This document shows positions 19,614 to 28,865 of a stretch of 64,000 nucleotides of DNA, piece by piece (the first letter of the stretch is position 1; every line of letters starts with the position of its first letter). Position numbers and translations under genes: made by a program. This stretch comes from Arenimonas sp. (GTDB lineage Bacteria; Pseudomonadota; Alphaproteobacteria; Rhizobiales; Rhizobiaceae). Below the pieces are notes generated by a model. That model was not told the origin of the DNA. It was given only the letters and a program-made list of their open reading frames with translations, and did not search any database. The stretch is from contig JAIBEK010000018.1 of the NCBI GenBank assembly GCA_019459145.1, forward strand, positions 62,001-126,000, given 5' to 3'.

Positions 19614-19817
19614 ATGACCAATTCCCAAAATGACAGACCAGCCGAAGAAAGACAGGAAATGGCTGGCGTGACCCCCGGCATTGCCGAGCAATTGCGCCAG
19701 TTCTACCGCGCCGTGCAGGACGAAGCGATCCCCGACCGCTTCCTCAGCCTGCTGGAGAAGCTCGATCAGGCGGAAAAGAACGCCGATCAGACCACCCGCG
19801 TCAAGGATTCCGCCTGA
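19614..19817 (+). CDS. nepR: NepR family anti-sigma factor (copy 2, upstream of ecfG)
   Basis: A 67-residue NepR paralogue with the core PGIAEQLRQFYRAVQDEAIPDRFLSLLEKLDQAE, closer to the family pattern than copy 1. It is the first gene of a two-gene operon with ecfG: its TGA overlaps the ecfG ATG (TGATG), the usual way to make anti-sigma and sigma in fixed ratio. It has its own EcfG-type promoter. In S. meliloti the rpoE2 operon has the same order, and duplicated NepR/RsiA pairs are known there. Confidence 0.9.
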   Translation: MTNSQNDRPAEERQEMAGVTPGIAEQLRQFYRAVQDEAIPDRFLSLLEKLDQAEKNADQTTRVKDSA

Positions 19818-20383
19818 TGACCGTTGATGCCAACTCCGTCGATCGCTCGTTCAAGCGAGATCTGCTGGCAGCCCTGCCGAACCTGCGTGCCTTTGCCGTT
19901 TCGTTGACCGGACGTCATCACGCCGCCGACGATCTTGTGCAGGACACGATCATGAAGGCGTGGGCCAAGCAGGATCATTTCGAGCCCGGCACCAACATGA
20001 AGGCCTGGCTGTTCACCATCCTGCGCAATGAATTTTATTCGCAGATGCGCAAGCGTGGCCGCGAAGTGTCGGACACCGACGGCATCTTCACCTCGCAATT
20101 GTCGACCCATCCGCAGCAGTATGGCTCGCTTGATCTCCAGGATTTCAAGCGCGCACTCGATCAGCTGCCGAGCGATCAGCGCGAAGCCATCATCCTGGTC
20201 GGCGCCTCGGGTTTCGCCTACGAGGAAGCCGCTGAAATCTGCGGCTGCGCCGTTGGCACGATCAAGAGCCGCATCAACCGGGCGCGCAACAAGCTGCAGG
20301 AAATCCTCGGCGTGAGCGGCGAAGGGGATTATGGGCCGGATGCCCACAGCTCGGCGGTGACCAAGCGGGCCTTCGCCGTCTGA
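19817..20383 (+). CDS. ecfG: EcfG-type ECF sigma factor (general stress sigma, RpoE2-like)
   Basis: A 188-residue ECF15-type sigma factor. Region 2 (LPNLRAFAVSLTGRHHAADDLVQDTIMKAW and TNMKAWLFTILRNEFYSQMRKR) and region 4 (LPSDQREAIILVGASGFAYEEAAEICGCAVGTIKSRINRARNKL) are complete. EcfG reads GGAAC-N16/17-CGTT promoters when PhyR~P removes NepR. Its ATG overlaps the nepR2 stop. It is convergent with a lone receiver gene, 3 nt away. Confidence 0.95.
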   Translation: MTVDANSVDRSFKRDLLAALPNLRAFAVSLTGRHHAADDLVQDTIMKAWAKQDHFEPGTNMKAWLFTILRNEFYSQMRKRGREVSDTDGIFTSQLSTHPQQYGSLDLQDFKRALDQLPSDQREAIILVGASGFAYEEAAEICGCAVGTIKSRINRARNKLQEILGVSGEGDYGPDAHSSAVTKRAFAV

Positions 20384-20386
20384 CCC

Positions 20387-20755
20387 TCAGGTGGATATGT
20401 GCGCCGTCGCCTCCAGAACGGCGCGCATCAGATCCTCGGCCAGGATCGGCTTTGCCACCGAGCGAAAAGCCTGGCCACCGGACGCCTCCACCAGGGCATC
20501 GTCATAGGACGACAGGAAGATCAGCGCAGCACCGGACTGTGTCACCAGACGAGCACGGTCAATATTGAGAGCCTGTGTCGGGGCCTTGTCCAAAAGGACG
20601 AGGTCGAAGGAGCCTTCGCGAAGCTGGTCCTTCAGGCGGATGAGCGGCACGATCGCAACGGTGCAGTTCAGGGCGTCGACAAGGATCTGCTCGACTTCCA
20701 TCGCGATCAGGTATTGGTTCTCCGCGACGAGAACACGCAGCGACGGGTTGTGCAT
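20387..20755 (-). CDS. Stand-alone response-regulator receiver protein
   Basis: A 122-residue single receiver domain without an output domain. Features are acidic E12 after the first strand (LVAENQYL), the presumed phospho-acceptor D56 (LVLLDKAP), the S/T position in FLSSYDD, and the conserved lysine in SVAKPILAEDL. One acidic pocket residue is replaced by asparagine (E12-N13). Single-domain receivers near ecfG/phyR can act as phosphate sinks or relay to PhyR kinases, so a role in tuning the stress circuit is plausible but inferred. It is convergent with ecfG and divergent from the Crp/Fnr gene. Confidence 0.85.
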   Translation of the reverse strand: MHNPSLRVLVAENQYLIAMEVEQILVDALNCTVAIVPLIRLKDQLREGSFDLVLLDKAPTQALNIDRARLVTQSGAALIFLSSYDDALVEASGGQAFRSVAKPILAEDLMRAVLEATAHIST

Positions 20756-20879
20756 GGCGTTTCCTTTTTTGCCAAAGCGCCTTATCGGCGCTTAGACGAA
20801 AGAGGTCATTTAAATAAGACATACCTCCTATGGGGCAGTCGCCGGTATTTTGTCCGGCACCGAAACAAGGAAGCAGTGC

Positions 20880-21635
20880 ATGGCAAGCGACTCTCGTAAG
20901 AACCCGGTGCGTGTCAGCTGTTTCGAATGCCCCTTGCGCCAGAAGAAACACTTTCGCCCCTTCAGCGGCGAAGAACTCGACTTCGTTTCGCATTTCAAGC
21001 GCGGCGACCTTAACGCCGATGCCGGGGCGACCGTCCTGGTCGAAGGCTCCCACAGCGCCCATCTTTATACATTACTGGAAGGTTGGGGCTTTCGCTACAA
21101 GATCCTCGAGGACGGGCGCAGGCAGATCCTCAACTACGTCGTTCCGGGCGACATGGTCGGGTTGCAAGGCGCGGTCATGGCCGAGATGCAGCATTCCGTC
21201 GAGGCGCTGACGCCCGTGACGCTGTGCGTGTTCGAGCGCAGCCGGCTGTTCCAGTTGTTCGAGAAGCATTCCGGCCTCGCCTTCGACCTGACATGGCTTG
21301 CGGCCCGTGAGGAAAGCATTCTCGACGAGCACCTACTGAGCGTGGGCCGGCGCACGGCGACCGAGCGGGCCGCCTACTTGCTGGCTTTCCTGTTCGAGCG
21401 AGGGCGCAATGCCGGCCTGCTCGACGAGGAACGCCGTCATGTTCCGGTGACGCAGATGCACGTTGCCGATACGCTTGGCCTGTCGATCGTCCACACCAAC
21501 AAGACCTTGCGAAAACTTGCCGAGCGCGGCCTCATCCAGTGGCTCGACCGGGGCTGCGAAGTCCTCGATCCGGAAGGCCTGCAAAGCGTGGCGAACTGGA
21601 ATCCCGGCGATCCGAAGGTGCGCCCGCTGATCTGA
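20880..21635 (+). CDS. Crp/Fnr family transcriptional regulator
   Basis: A 251-residue cyclic-nucleotide-binding-fold regulator. The effector domain spans about 30-150 (YTLLEGWGFRYKILEDGRRQIL, then PGDMVGLQGAV). The C-terminal winged helix-turn-helix holds VPVTQMHVADTLGLSIVHTNKTLRKL. An N-terminal CFEC pair (C14/C17) resembles part of the Fnr cysteine set, but the four-cysteine [4Fe-4S] pattern is incomplete, so oxygen sensing is not assured. The start at 20880 has AAGGAAG upstream. The gene ends before a strong shared terminator. Targets unknown. Confidence 0.88.
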   Translation: MASDSRKNPVRVSCFECPLRQKKHFRPFSGEELDFVSHFKRGDLNADAGATVLVEGSHSAHLYTLLEGWGFRYKILEDGRRQILNYVVPGDMVGLQGAVMAEMQHSVEALTPVTLCVFERSRLFQLFEKHSGLAFDLTWLAAREESILDEHLLSVGRRTATERAAYLLAFLFERGRNAGLLDEERRHVPVTQMHVADTLGLSIVHTNKTLRKLAERGLIQWLDRGCEVLDPEGLQSVANWNPGDPKVRPLI

Positions 21636-21676
21636 CGATGCTTGCCGCGCAAGGATGCCGCTGCCGCAGACGAAAA

Positions 21677-21704
21677 AAACCGCCGGTCGTGAGACTGGCG
21701 GTTT
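21677..21704. terminator. Bidirectional terminator between the Crp/Fnr and DUF1328-2 genes
   Basis: 12-bp stem AAACCGCCGGTC/GACTGGCGGTTT (one G-U pair in RNA) with a GTGA loop. It is A-rich on one flank (seven A) and T-containing on the other, between two convergent genes. Confidence 0.8.
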
Positions 21705-21730
21705 CTTCGTTCTAAAAAGGTTAACTCACA

Positions 21731-21895
21731 TCATGCGACGACGATGATGCCGGCAAACAGGGCGATGATGAAGATCACCAGCACGACGAAGATGAGGATT
21801 TTGGCAATTCCCGCAGACGCGCCGGCAACACCGCGAAAGCCGAGAAGGCTGGCGACGGCGGCGATCGCCAGGAAGATCAGGATCCATTGCAGCAT
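21731..21895 (-). CDS. DUF1328 small membrane protein (copy 2)
   Basis: A 54-residue two-helix membrane protein with [20 protein letters not shown], ending IIALFAGIIVVA. It is a paralogue of the 19243-19410 protein (shared [13 protein letters not shown] core). GGAGAGCATC precedes the ATG. An EcfG-like promoter with GGTT in place of CGTT lies 36 bp upstream, and a terminator follows the gene. Confidence 0.88.
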   Translation of the reverse strand: MLQWILIFLAIAAVASLLGFRGVAGASAGIAKILIFVVLVIFIIALFAGIIVVA

Positions 21896-21930
21896 GATGC
21901 TCTCCATTCATTTTCTTTGACCGCGGAGTA

Positions 21931-21955
21931 AACCTGCCGGGGACGATATTGTTCC
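21931..21955 (-). promoter_or_regulatory. EcfG-like promoter for DUF1328 copy 2
   Basis: On the minus strand GGAAC (21955-21951), 16-nt spacer, GGTT (21934-21931). It departs from consensus at one -10 base. Confidence 0.65.
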
Positions 21956-22144
21956 ATGCGAGAGGCGCCGCGGCGCGAGGTGATCGTCGCATTGGCCGGC
22001 ATTTGCGAATTATCCGTTGACGGAGCCGGGTGATCCGCGCGAAACCCTCACATGAGGGGGAAACTGGGCTGGACAGCGACGTCGCATTCTGCTCGTTTTC
22101 ATGCCGAAAATGTTCGACTTTAGCCTGATGCGAGGGAGATGGGT

Positions 22145-23716
22145 TTGAAGATCGGTTCGCCACGGGAGCTGTTTGCGGGAGAGGCACGCGTTGCCATGAC
22201 CCCCGACAGTGCGATCCAGCTGAAGAAGCTGGGCTATGACTGCATGATCGAAAGCGGGGCCGGTAAGGCCGCCGGCTTTTCCGACGACGCCTACCGCGCC
22301 GTCGGCGTCGAGGTTGTCGAGGGCGCAGAGGCGCTCTATGCCGGCGCCGACGTGATCGCCAAGGTGCGTCCGCCGGAGACGGTGGAGGTGGAGCGCCTGT
22401 CGTCGGGCAAGACGCTGGTTTCGTTCTTCTACCCGGCCCAGAACAAGGAGCTTCTGGATCTCGCCAGGGACAAGGGCGCCAATGTCATCGCCATGGACAT
22501 GGTGCCGCGTATTTCCCGCGCCCAGAAGATGGACGCTTTGTCGTCGATGGCCAATATCGCCGGCTATCGCGCGGTGATCGAGGCCGGCAATAATTTCGGC
22601 CGCTTCTTCACCGGCCAGGTGACTGCGGCGGGCAAGGTTCCGCCGGCCAAGGTGCTGGTCATCGGTGCCGGCGTCGCCGGCCTGGCGGCGATCGGCACGG
22701 CGACATCGCTGGGCGCCATCACCTATGCCTTCGACGTGCGTCCGGAAGTGGCCGAGCAGATCGAGAGCATGGGCGCCCAGTTCGTCTATCTCGAATTCGA
22801 GGCATCGCAGGATGGCGCAGCAACCGGTGGCTATGCCGCACCGTCCTCGCCGGAATTCCGCGAGAAGCAGTTGGCCAAATTCCGCGAACTGGCACCGGAG
22901 ATCGACATCGTCATCACCACCGCCCTCATTCCGGGCCGTGATGCGCCGAAGCTGTGGCTCGCCGACATGGTGGCCGCGATGAAGCCGGGCTCGGTGGTGA
23001 TCGACCTTGCTGCCGAACGCGGCGGCAATTGTGACCTGACCGTGCCCGACCAGAAGATCGTCTCGGAAAACGGCGTGACCGTCATCGGCTACACCGACTT
23101 CCCGAGCCGCATGGCGGCTCAGGCCTCGACGCTCTATTCGACCAATATCCGCCACATGATGACGGACCTGACGCCGGCCAAGGACGGACAGGTCGTTCAC
23201 AACATGGAAGACGACGTCATCCGTGGCGCGACCGTGACCAAGGACGGCGAGATCACCTATCCGCCGCCACCGCCGAAGATCCAGGCGATCGCCGCCGCCA
23301 AGCCGAAGGAGAAGGTCAAGGAGCTTTCGCCCGAGGAAAAGCGGGCAAAGGAGGTCGCGGCCTTCAAGGCGCAGACCCGCAGCCAGGTCGGTCTTCTGGT
23401 GATCGGCGGCCTGCTGATGGCGCTGGTCGGGGCCTATGCGCCGGCCGAGTTCATGAGCCATTTCATCGTTTTCGTGCTTGCCTGCTTCATCGGCTTCTCG
23501 GTCATCTGGAATGTCAGCCACTCTTTGCACACGCCGCTGATGGCGGTGACAAATGCGATCTCCGGCATCGTCATCCTTGGCGCATTGCTGCAGATCGGCT
23601 CGGGCAACTGGCTGGTCGTCATCCTCGCTTCGCTCTCGGTGCTGATCGCCACGATCAACATCGTCGGCGGCTTCCTCGTCACCCGGCGCATGCTCGCCAT
23701 GTTCCAGAAGTCCTGA
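22145..23716 (+). CDS. pntA: NAD(P) transhydrogenase subunit alpha (fused alpha1-alpha2)
   Basis: Soluble NAD(H)-binding domain I plus the first part of membrane domain II of the proton-pumping transhydrogenase, 523 residues. Domain I includes [17 protein letters not shown] and the nucleotide fold [19 protein letters not shown] proline-rich, charged linker (YPPPPPKIQ, then [14 protein letters not shown]) leads to about four C-terminal membrane helices. TTG at 22145 is preferred: it gives MKIGSPRE, like other PntA starts, and AGGGAG ends 6 nt upstream, whereas the ATG at 22139 abuts that site. Here alpha is one chain, unlike the split PntAA/PntAB of some alphaproteobacteria. pntB follows 16 bp later. 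Confidence 0.94.
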   Translation: MKIGSPRELFAGEARVAMTPDSAIQLKKLGYDCMIESGAGKAAGFSDDAYRAVGVEVVEGAEALYAGADVIAKVRPPETVEVERLSSGKTLVSFFYPAQNKELLDLARDKGANVIAMDMVPRISRAQKMDALSSMANIAGYRAVIEAGNNFGRFFTGQVTAAGKVPPAKVLVIGAGVAGLAAIGTATSLGAITYAFDVRPEVAEQIESMGAQFVYLEFEASQDGAATGGYAAPSSPEFREKQLAKFRELAPEIDIVITTALIPGRDAPKLWLADMVAAMKPGSVVIDLAAERGGNCDLTVPDQKIVSENGVTVIGYTDFPSRMAAQASTLYSTNIRHMMTDLTPAKDGQVVHNMEDDVIRGATVTKDGEITYPPPPPKIQAIAAAKPKEKVKELSPEEKRAKEVAAFKAQTRSQVGLLVIGGLLMALVGAYAPAEFMSHFIVFVLACFIGFSVIWNVSHSLHTPLMAVTNAISGIVILGALLQIGSGNWLVVILASLSVLIATINIVGGFLVTRRMLAMFQKS

Positions 23717-23732
23717 GGGGAGGGGATCAATC

Positions 23733-25178
23733 ATGACGATCGGTATCGTTTCGGCCGCCTATATCGCAGCCGCCGTCCTTTTCATCCTGTCGCTCGGCGG
23801 GCTTTCCGGCCAGGAAAGCGCCAAGCGCGCCGTCTGGTATGGCATTGTCGGCATGGCGCTCGCGGTCGCCGCCACGGTCTTCGGGCCGGGCGTCGGCAAC
23901 TGGTTCATCATCCTGGTGATGATCGCCGGCGGCTCGGTCATGGGCTACTACGTCGCTGCCCGCGTGCAGATGACGGAAATGCCGCAGCTCGTCGCCGCAC
24001 TGCACTCCTTCGTCGGCCTGGCCGCCGTGTTCATCGGCTATAATGCCGAGATCGAACTCGGCCGCGTGGCCGGCATGGATGAGACGGCGCGCCACGCGCT
24101 CACCGGCTTTGCCGCCGTTCTGGCGCACAAGCTGGCCGACCCCACAGGGGCTCTGGTGGCGATCCTCAAGGTCGAGGTCTTCCTCGGCGTGTTCATCGGT
24201 GCCGTCACCTTCACCGGCTCGGTCGTCGCCTTCGGCAAGCTGGCCGGCAAGGTCGACGGCAAGGCGAAGAAGCTGCCGGGCGGGCACATGCTCAATGCCG
24301 GTGCGGCGATCGCCTCGCTGATCCTGTTGGTCATGTATTTCAACGGTGCCGGCATCTGGACGCTGATCCTGATGACGCTGCTCGCCTTCTTCATCGGCTA
24401 TCACCTGATCATGGGCATCGGCGGTGCCGACATGCCGGTGGTGGTGTCGATGCTGAACAGCTATTCCGGCTGGGCGGCAGCCGCCATCGGCTTCACGCTC
24501 GGCAACGATCTCCTGATCGTTACCGGCGCGCTGGTCGGCTCGTCCGGTGCGATCCTCTCCTACATCATGTGCAAGGCGATGAACCGCTCCTTCATCTCGG
24601 TCATCCTCGGCGGCTTCGGCGGCACGACGGGTCCGGCGATGGAGATCGAGGGCGAGCAGGTGGCGATCGACGCCGAAAGCGTGGCCGCGGCGCTCAATGA
24701 GGCCGACAGCGTCATCATCGTGCCGGGCTATGGCATGGCGGTCGCCCAGGCCCAGCAGGCGGTGTCGGAACTCACCCGCAAGCTGCGCGCTTCGGGCAAG
24801 ACGGTCCGTTTCGCCATCCATCCGGTGGCGGGCCGTCTTCCCGGCCACATGAACGTGCTGTTGGCCGAGGCCAAGGTGCCTTATGACATCGTCATGGAAA
24901 TGGACGAGATCAACGACGACTTCCCCAATACGGACGTCGCCATCGTCATCGGCTCCAACGACATCGTCAATCCGGCGGCCGAGGAAGACCCGAACTCGCC
25001 GATCGCCGGCATGCCGGTGTTGCAGGTGTGGAAGGCCAAACAGGTCTTCGTCTCCAAGCGCGGCCAGGGCACCGGCTATTCCGGCATCGAGAACCCGCTG
25101 TTCTACAAGGAGAACACGCGGATGTTCTACGGCGATGCCAAGAAGTCGGTCTCCGAACTGCTGCCGATGATCAAGTAG
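23733..25178 (+). CDS. pntB: NAD(P) transhydrogenase subunit beta
   Basis: A 481-residue beta subunit. About eight to nine membrane helices fill residues 1-260. The C-terminal NADP(H)-binding domain III has [27 protein letters not shown], the loop [22 protein letters not shown], and [16 protein letters not shown]. With PntA it uses the proton gradient to drive NADPH formation from NADH. AGGGGA lies before the ATG. A terminator follows at 25205. Confidence 0.96.
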   Translation: MTIGIVSAAYIAAAVLFILSLGGLSGQESAKRAVWYGIVGMALAVAATVFGPGVGNWFIILVMIAGGSVMGYYVAARVQMTEMPQLVAALHSFVGLAAVFIGYNAEIELGRVAGMDETARHALTGFAAVLAHKLADPTGALVAILKVEVFLGVFIGAVTFTGSVVAFGKLAGKVDGKAKKLPGGHMLNAGAAIASLILLVMYFNGAGIWTLILMTLLAFFIGYHLIMGIGGADMPVVVSMLNSYSGWAAAAIGFTLGNDLLIVTGALVGSSGAILSYIMCKAMNRSFISVILGGFGGTTGPAMEIEGEQVAIDAESVAAALNEADSVIIVPGYGMAVAQAQQAVSELTRKLRASGKTVRFAIHPVAGRLPGHMNVLLAEAKVPYDIVMEMDEINDDFPNTDVAIVIGSNDIVNPAAEEDPNSPIAGMPVLQVWKAKQVFVSKRGQGTGYSGIENPLFYKENTRMFYGDAKKSVSELLPMIK

Positions 25179-25204
25179 TCCTTTAGGCAGACGTGAATGA
25201 TGGA

Positions 25205-25230
25205 GGCCGGGCCGAGACGCCCGGCCTTTT
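25205..25230 (+). terminator. Rho-independent terminator after pntB
   Basis: Stem GGCCGGGC/GCCCGGCC with a 6-nt loop and TTTT (25227-25230), 26 bp after the pntB stop. Confidence 0.85.
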
Positions 25231-25311
25231 CGTTTGGGCAAAGCGGTGGCGCGGTCCGATCTCCCTCTCAAGGGGGCACTTTCGGCCGGCCCGGCATGCT
25301 GCGGATATCGA

Positions 25312-26007
25312 TCAGAGTCTGGGTGTCACCCGATAACCGGAGCGGAGCACCTCGACCAGCGTGGGTGGCGTCAGCACCGCGACGGTGGTCTCGCGGCGCA
25401 CCTTTAACGGTGCGCCATAGCCTTCGTGGCTCCATGGGTGTGCTCTTCCCTGCCAGAGCAGAAGCGGTGTCTGCGGCGCGGACCCCGTTGTGAAAAATGA
25501 GCCGTCCGGAAGATTGGCGATCGGTGACGGGTGGAGGCGCTTGATCCTGCCGTCGAGGCGTTCGCTATGGAGAAAGGCATCGATCTCGCGGGCGGGGACG
25601 AACTGGTCATCGGGTCGGCCTGTCGCGCGATTGAAATACCGTTTGAAGCGCAGGAAATCGGCGCGGCGGCATTCGGCGCAGGGGCGGTGTCCGGCGGCGA
25701 AAGACACGGCCTCGTCGTGGAAGAAGAGCGGCGTGTAGTGGCCCTTGGTATCGAAGATGACGCGGCGGCCGTTCTTTTCAGCAAGCGTGCAGCAGATCCA
25801 GGCCTTGCCGGCATGATGTCTGGCGATGGTGCCGTCAGGGGCATGCAGATCGCCGCGATTGCCCATCAGCGTGCCACGGGCCGGCGTGGCCTCCAGGCCG
25901 CCGAAGGGCGTGACGCGGTTGGAGCGGGGAGGCCGATGGACAGCTTGTTCGACCTGATCGGTTTGGGGTAACGGTGTCGCGTCACCGGCTATGGGCCTTG
26001 GTGTCAT
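25312..26007 (-). CDS. Conserved hypothetical protein with CAECRR motif
   Basis: A 231-residue soluble protein of unknown function. It has a recognisable conserved core: RGTLMGNRGDLH, WICCTL, DTKGHYTPLFFHDEAVSFAAGHRPCAECRR, then FNRA and REIDAFLHSER. The invariant-looking HRPCAECRR pair of cysteines and histidine hints at a metal or DNA-binding centre, and I recall similar proteins in rhizobia and actinobacteria annotated only as hypothetical. The ATG at 26007 was chosen because the reading frame above it overlaps the neighbouring YnfA gene. It lies 20 bp downstream of ynfA, possibly co-transcribed. Confidence 0.72.
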   Translation of the reverse strand: MTPRPIAGDATPLPQTDQVEQAVHRPPRSNRVTPFGGLEATPARGTLMGNRGDLHAPDGTIARHHAGKAWICCTLAEKNGRRVIFDTKGHYTPLFFHDEAVSFAAGHRPCAECRRADFLRFKRYFNRATGRPDDQFVPAREIDAFLHSERLDGRIKRLHPSPIANLPDGSFFTTGSAPQTPLLLWQGRAHPWSHEGYGAPLKVRRETTVAVLTPPTLVEVLRSGYRVTPRL

Positions 26008-26027
26008 CCTCGTCCGCCCCTTAACGC

Positions 26028-26366
26028 TCAGGTCCCGCGCGGCGCAAACAGGATGATCGCGGAGCCGAACAGCGCCAGTCCCGAGCCCGTGAGGTCCCAT
26101 CGGTCCGGCTGTTGGCCTTCGACCAGCCACAGCCAGAAAAGCGATGCGAGAATGTAGATGCCGCCATAGGCGGCGTAGGTGCGGCCAGCGGCCTCGCTCG
26201 GAACAAGGGTCAGCAGCCAGGCGAAAGCCAGAAGGCTGGCCGAGCCGGGAAGGAGCCAGAGAACCGATTTCGAAAGTCGCAGCCAGGCCCAGAAGGCGAA
26301 GCAACCAGCAATCTCGCAAAGTGCGGCGGCCGCGAAGACGGCACCGGTGGAAAGAAGGACAGGCAT
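26028..26366 (-). CDS. YnfA family (UPF0060) membrane protein
   Basis: A 112-residue protein with four membrane helices. It shows the family signatures [40 protein letters not shown] and [23 protein letters not shown]. YnfA proteins are small DMT-like efflux candidates. Length is normal. There is no clear Shine-Dalgarno before the ATG at 26366. It sits between the hypothetical protein and the tetR-type gene. Confidence 0.92.
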   Translation of the reverse strand: MPVLLSTGAVFAAAALCEIAGCFAFWAWLRLSKSVLWLLPGSASLLAFAWLLTLVPSEAAGRTYAAYGGIYILASLFWLWLVEGQQPDRWDLTGSGLALFGSAIILFAPRGT

Positions 26367-26490
26367 ACTGACTCGCTGAGAATGAGATAAGCTGTTGCCA
26401 TCATGCCATGAGGATCAGGGTCATTCCAGTCTCGGGGCTGGTGAGTGTCCAGGGCAGGGTACGAAACGGCCATTCATCGGAACGGATGGA

Positions 26491-27153
26491 TCAACTGTTG
26501 GCGAGCAATCGCCTCAGATAGACCTGTGTTGCAAGAATTAGGGCTTCGACGCCCTCGCTGGCGGCATCGTCGCGCAGGGCATAGTTCTGGAGGATGAGGC
26601 CGTCAATGCCGATCAGCATCTGCCGGGCGACGGCGCGGCCGATGCGACTCTTTTCGGCGTTCTCCGCTTCGTCGGGTGAGAAGACAAGGCGACCGTAGAA
26701 GTCAATATAGGCGTTGTACTGCCGGGCCGCCAGCCATTCTGCTCCTTGGGTGCGCAATGCGTAGATCGTTAGTTCGATCTGGGCGATCTGCTTGTTTCGC
26801 GTGCGCTGGACATAGCGCCACATCGACCGGATTAGCGCCGCGACGCGTTCCTCAGGATTGCTCGAATGGGGGATCTCGCGATAGGCAAGATCCATGTCGG
26901 CGATAAGGTCTTCCAGGACCGCGAGCAGCAGGCTCTCCTTGTTGTCGAAGTAATAATGCAGCGTGGCGAGCCTGACGCCGGCGCTGGCGGCGATCTTGCG
27001 CGTCGTCAGCGCTTCCATGCCGCCGTTTTCCAGAGCCTCCAGCGCTCCCTTGATGATGCGCGCACGCGTTTCGGACCCCTTGCGGGTGGCACCCGGTGTC
27101 TTGCCCGGATGGGGGCCGCCGTGAAGGCTCGATGATCGGCGTGGCTCGTTCAT
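26491..27153 (-). CDS. TetR family transcriptional regulator
   Basis: A 220-residue TetR-type regulator. The helix-turn-helix lies at about residues 30-75 (TRARIIKGALEALENGGMEALTTRKIAASAGVRLATLHYYFDNKESLLL), followed by an all-helical ligand domain. The ATG at 27153 is 7 nt after the amidohydrolase stop, so it is the last gene of the seven-gene operon starting with the polyamine-type ATPase. It probably regulates that operon or related uptake; its ligand may be the operon's substrate. Confidence 0.9.
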   Translation of the reverse strand: MNEPRRSSSLHGGPHPGKTPGATRKGSETRARIIKGALEALENGGMEALTTRKIAASAGVRLATLHYYFDNKESLLLAVLEDLIADMDLAYREIPHSSNPEERVAALIRSMWRYVQRTRNKQIAQIELTIYALRTQGAEWLAARQYNAYIDFYGRLVFSPDEAENAEKSRIGRAVARQMLIGIDGLILQNYALRDDAASEGVEALILATQVYLRRLLANS

Positions 27154-27160
27154 GGCGGGG

Positions 27161-28831
27161 TCAGGGGGCCTCGTGGGTAATGCGGCCGTCGCAGATGGTG
27201 ACGCGCGGGCGCACATCGGCGACCCGGTCGGGAGCGACCGCCTCGATGTCCTGCGACAGCACAACGATATCGGCGAGGAAGCCGGGCTTCAGCATGCCCT
27301 TGCGATCTTCCATGAATTCGACCCAGGCGCCCTCGGCCGTATAGGCATAAAGCGATTCCTCGAGCGTCATCCGCTGGTCCGGATCGCCTTCGCCCCACGG
27401 CTTGCGGGTCAGCGCATTCTGGATGCACTCGAAGGGCGAGATCGGCGAGATCGGCCAGTCGGTGGCGAACACCATGCGGGCGCCGGCGTCCTTCAGCGTG
27501 CGCCAGGCATAGGCATATTTCCAGCGCTCCTCGCCGAGCCGCGTGACGGTCGGCTCCAGCGGGAAGCAGGAGCCGCCGGGAACATGGACGGGCTGCATCG
27601 AGGCGACGACGCCGAGTTCCTTGAAGCGGGGGATGTCGTCCGGATGGATGATCTCGATGTGCTCGATGCGGTGGCGGCTGTCGCGCTCGCCATTGGCCCG
27701 CATCGCCGCCTCGTAGCCGTCGAGCGTCTGGCGCACGGCGGCGCTGCCGATCGCATGGACCGCGACTTGAAGCCCCAAGCTGTCGGCCTTCGTCGCCACC
27801 GCGTCGAAGGCTTCGCGGGTGAACAGCGGCTCGCAATCATAGTCGGGACGGTCGCCGTAGCCGTCCAGCATGTAGGCGGTCTGGCTGTCGATGACGCCGT
27901 CCATGAAGACCTTGACGAAATCCCCGCGCACCATGTCGCTGGCGAAGCGCTTCTTCCACGCGGCTGCCGTGTCGAGCATGGAAAGGTCCATGAAGTTCTT
28001 CATGTGGAAGGGAATGCGGATGCGCACCGGCAGTTCGCCGGCGGCCTCCAGGTCGGCCATCAGTTCCAGTTGGTAGAGATTGCCGTCGAAGTTCTGCAGC
28101 GAAGTGAGGCCCTCCGAGGCGCAGTATTCGAGGCCGCGCTTGAGGATGGCGCGGTCGACGGCGCGCTGTTCGGGGGTGAGGTCTTCCGGATCGCCGCCGG
28201 TGGCGATGCCTAGGCCTTCGCGGCCTCCGGTCGAGGCGAGGCGCGCGACCGGCGTGATGGCATTGGTCTCGCGCAGTTCGCCGGTCGCCAGCCCGTCTTC
28301 GCCCATCACCACCTCATTGCCGATGCCGACGTCGCGGCCGTGCAGCAGGTCGGCAAGCTTGAGCGCCGCGGTATTGGCCCAGGCCGTGTGATGGTCCGGC
28401 GCATACATCATGAACGGCCGATCCAGCAGGATGGCGTCGAGATGGTGGCGGGTGGTCGGGCCAAGCTCGCCGAGGATGCCATAGTCGGCGGAATAGGCGA
28501 GCAGCACCGGTTCGTCGGGGTTGTTCGCGGCATAGTCGAGGATGGCGCTCTTCATCGCCTCGAAACCGTGCACGGCGTGCAGGTTGAGCTGGACGAGCGA
28601 CAGCGAGCCCATGAATATATGCATGTGGGCTTCGTTGAAGCCCGGCATCACGGTTGCGCCCTGAGCGTCGATCACCCGTGCCGAGGCGCCGGCCAGCGCC
28701 ATGACCTCGTCGTTCGACCCGACCGCGAGGATGCGGTTGCCGGCGATGGCAACGGCTTCGGCTTTCGGCGACGCCTCGTCCATGGTGAGGACACGGGCGT
28801 TGTGGATGATGAGATCGGCGGTCTGCGGCAT
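27161..28831 (-). CDS. Amidohydrolase family protein (YtcJ-like, Amidohydro_3)
   Basis: A 556-residue metal-dependent amidohydrolase. The N-terminal small beta domain (LIIHNARVLTMDEASPKAEAVAI) leads to the metal motif NEAHMHIFMG near residue 68. Later metal ligands lie in VAVHAIGSAAV, HRIEHIEIIHPDD and VFATDWPISP, and the C-terminus has GFLADIVVLSQDI. Such enzymes hydrolyse amide, N-acyl or cyclic amide bonds; the substrate cannot be fixed. It is 34 bp downstream of a NylB-like serine hydrolase, in an operon with a polyamine-type ABC importer, pointing to stepwise breakdown of an imported amide compound. Confidence 0.9.
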   Translation of the reverse strand: MPQTADLIIHNARVLTMDEASPKAEAVAIAGNRILAVGSNDEVMALAGASARVIDAQGATVMPGFNEAHMHIFMGSLSLVQLNLHAVHGFEAMKSAILDYAANNPDEPVLLAYSADYGILGELGPTTRHHLDAILLDRPFMMYAPDHHTAWANTAALKLADLLHGRDVGIGNEVVMGEDGLATGELRETNAITPVARLASTGGREGLGIATGGDPEDLTPEQRAVDRAILKRGLEYCASEGLTSLQNFDGNLYQLELMADLEAAGELPVRIRIPFHMKNFMDLSMLDTAAAWKKRFASDMVRGDFVKVFMDGVIDSQTAYMLDGYGDRPDYDCEPLFTREAFDAVATKADSLGLQVAVHAIGSAAVRQTLDGYEAAMRANGERDSRHRIEHIEIIHPDDIPRFKELGVVASMQPVHVPGGSCFPLEPTVTRLGEERWKYAYAWRTLKDAGARMVFATDWPISPISPFECIQNALTRKPWGEGDPDQRMTLEESLYAYTAEGAWVEFMEDRKGMLKPGFLADIVVLSQDIEAVAPDRVADVRPRVTICDGRITHEAP

Positions 28832-28865
28832 GTCGTGGATCCTGGAAAGATAAAGGAGTGACGGT

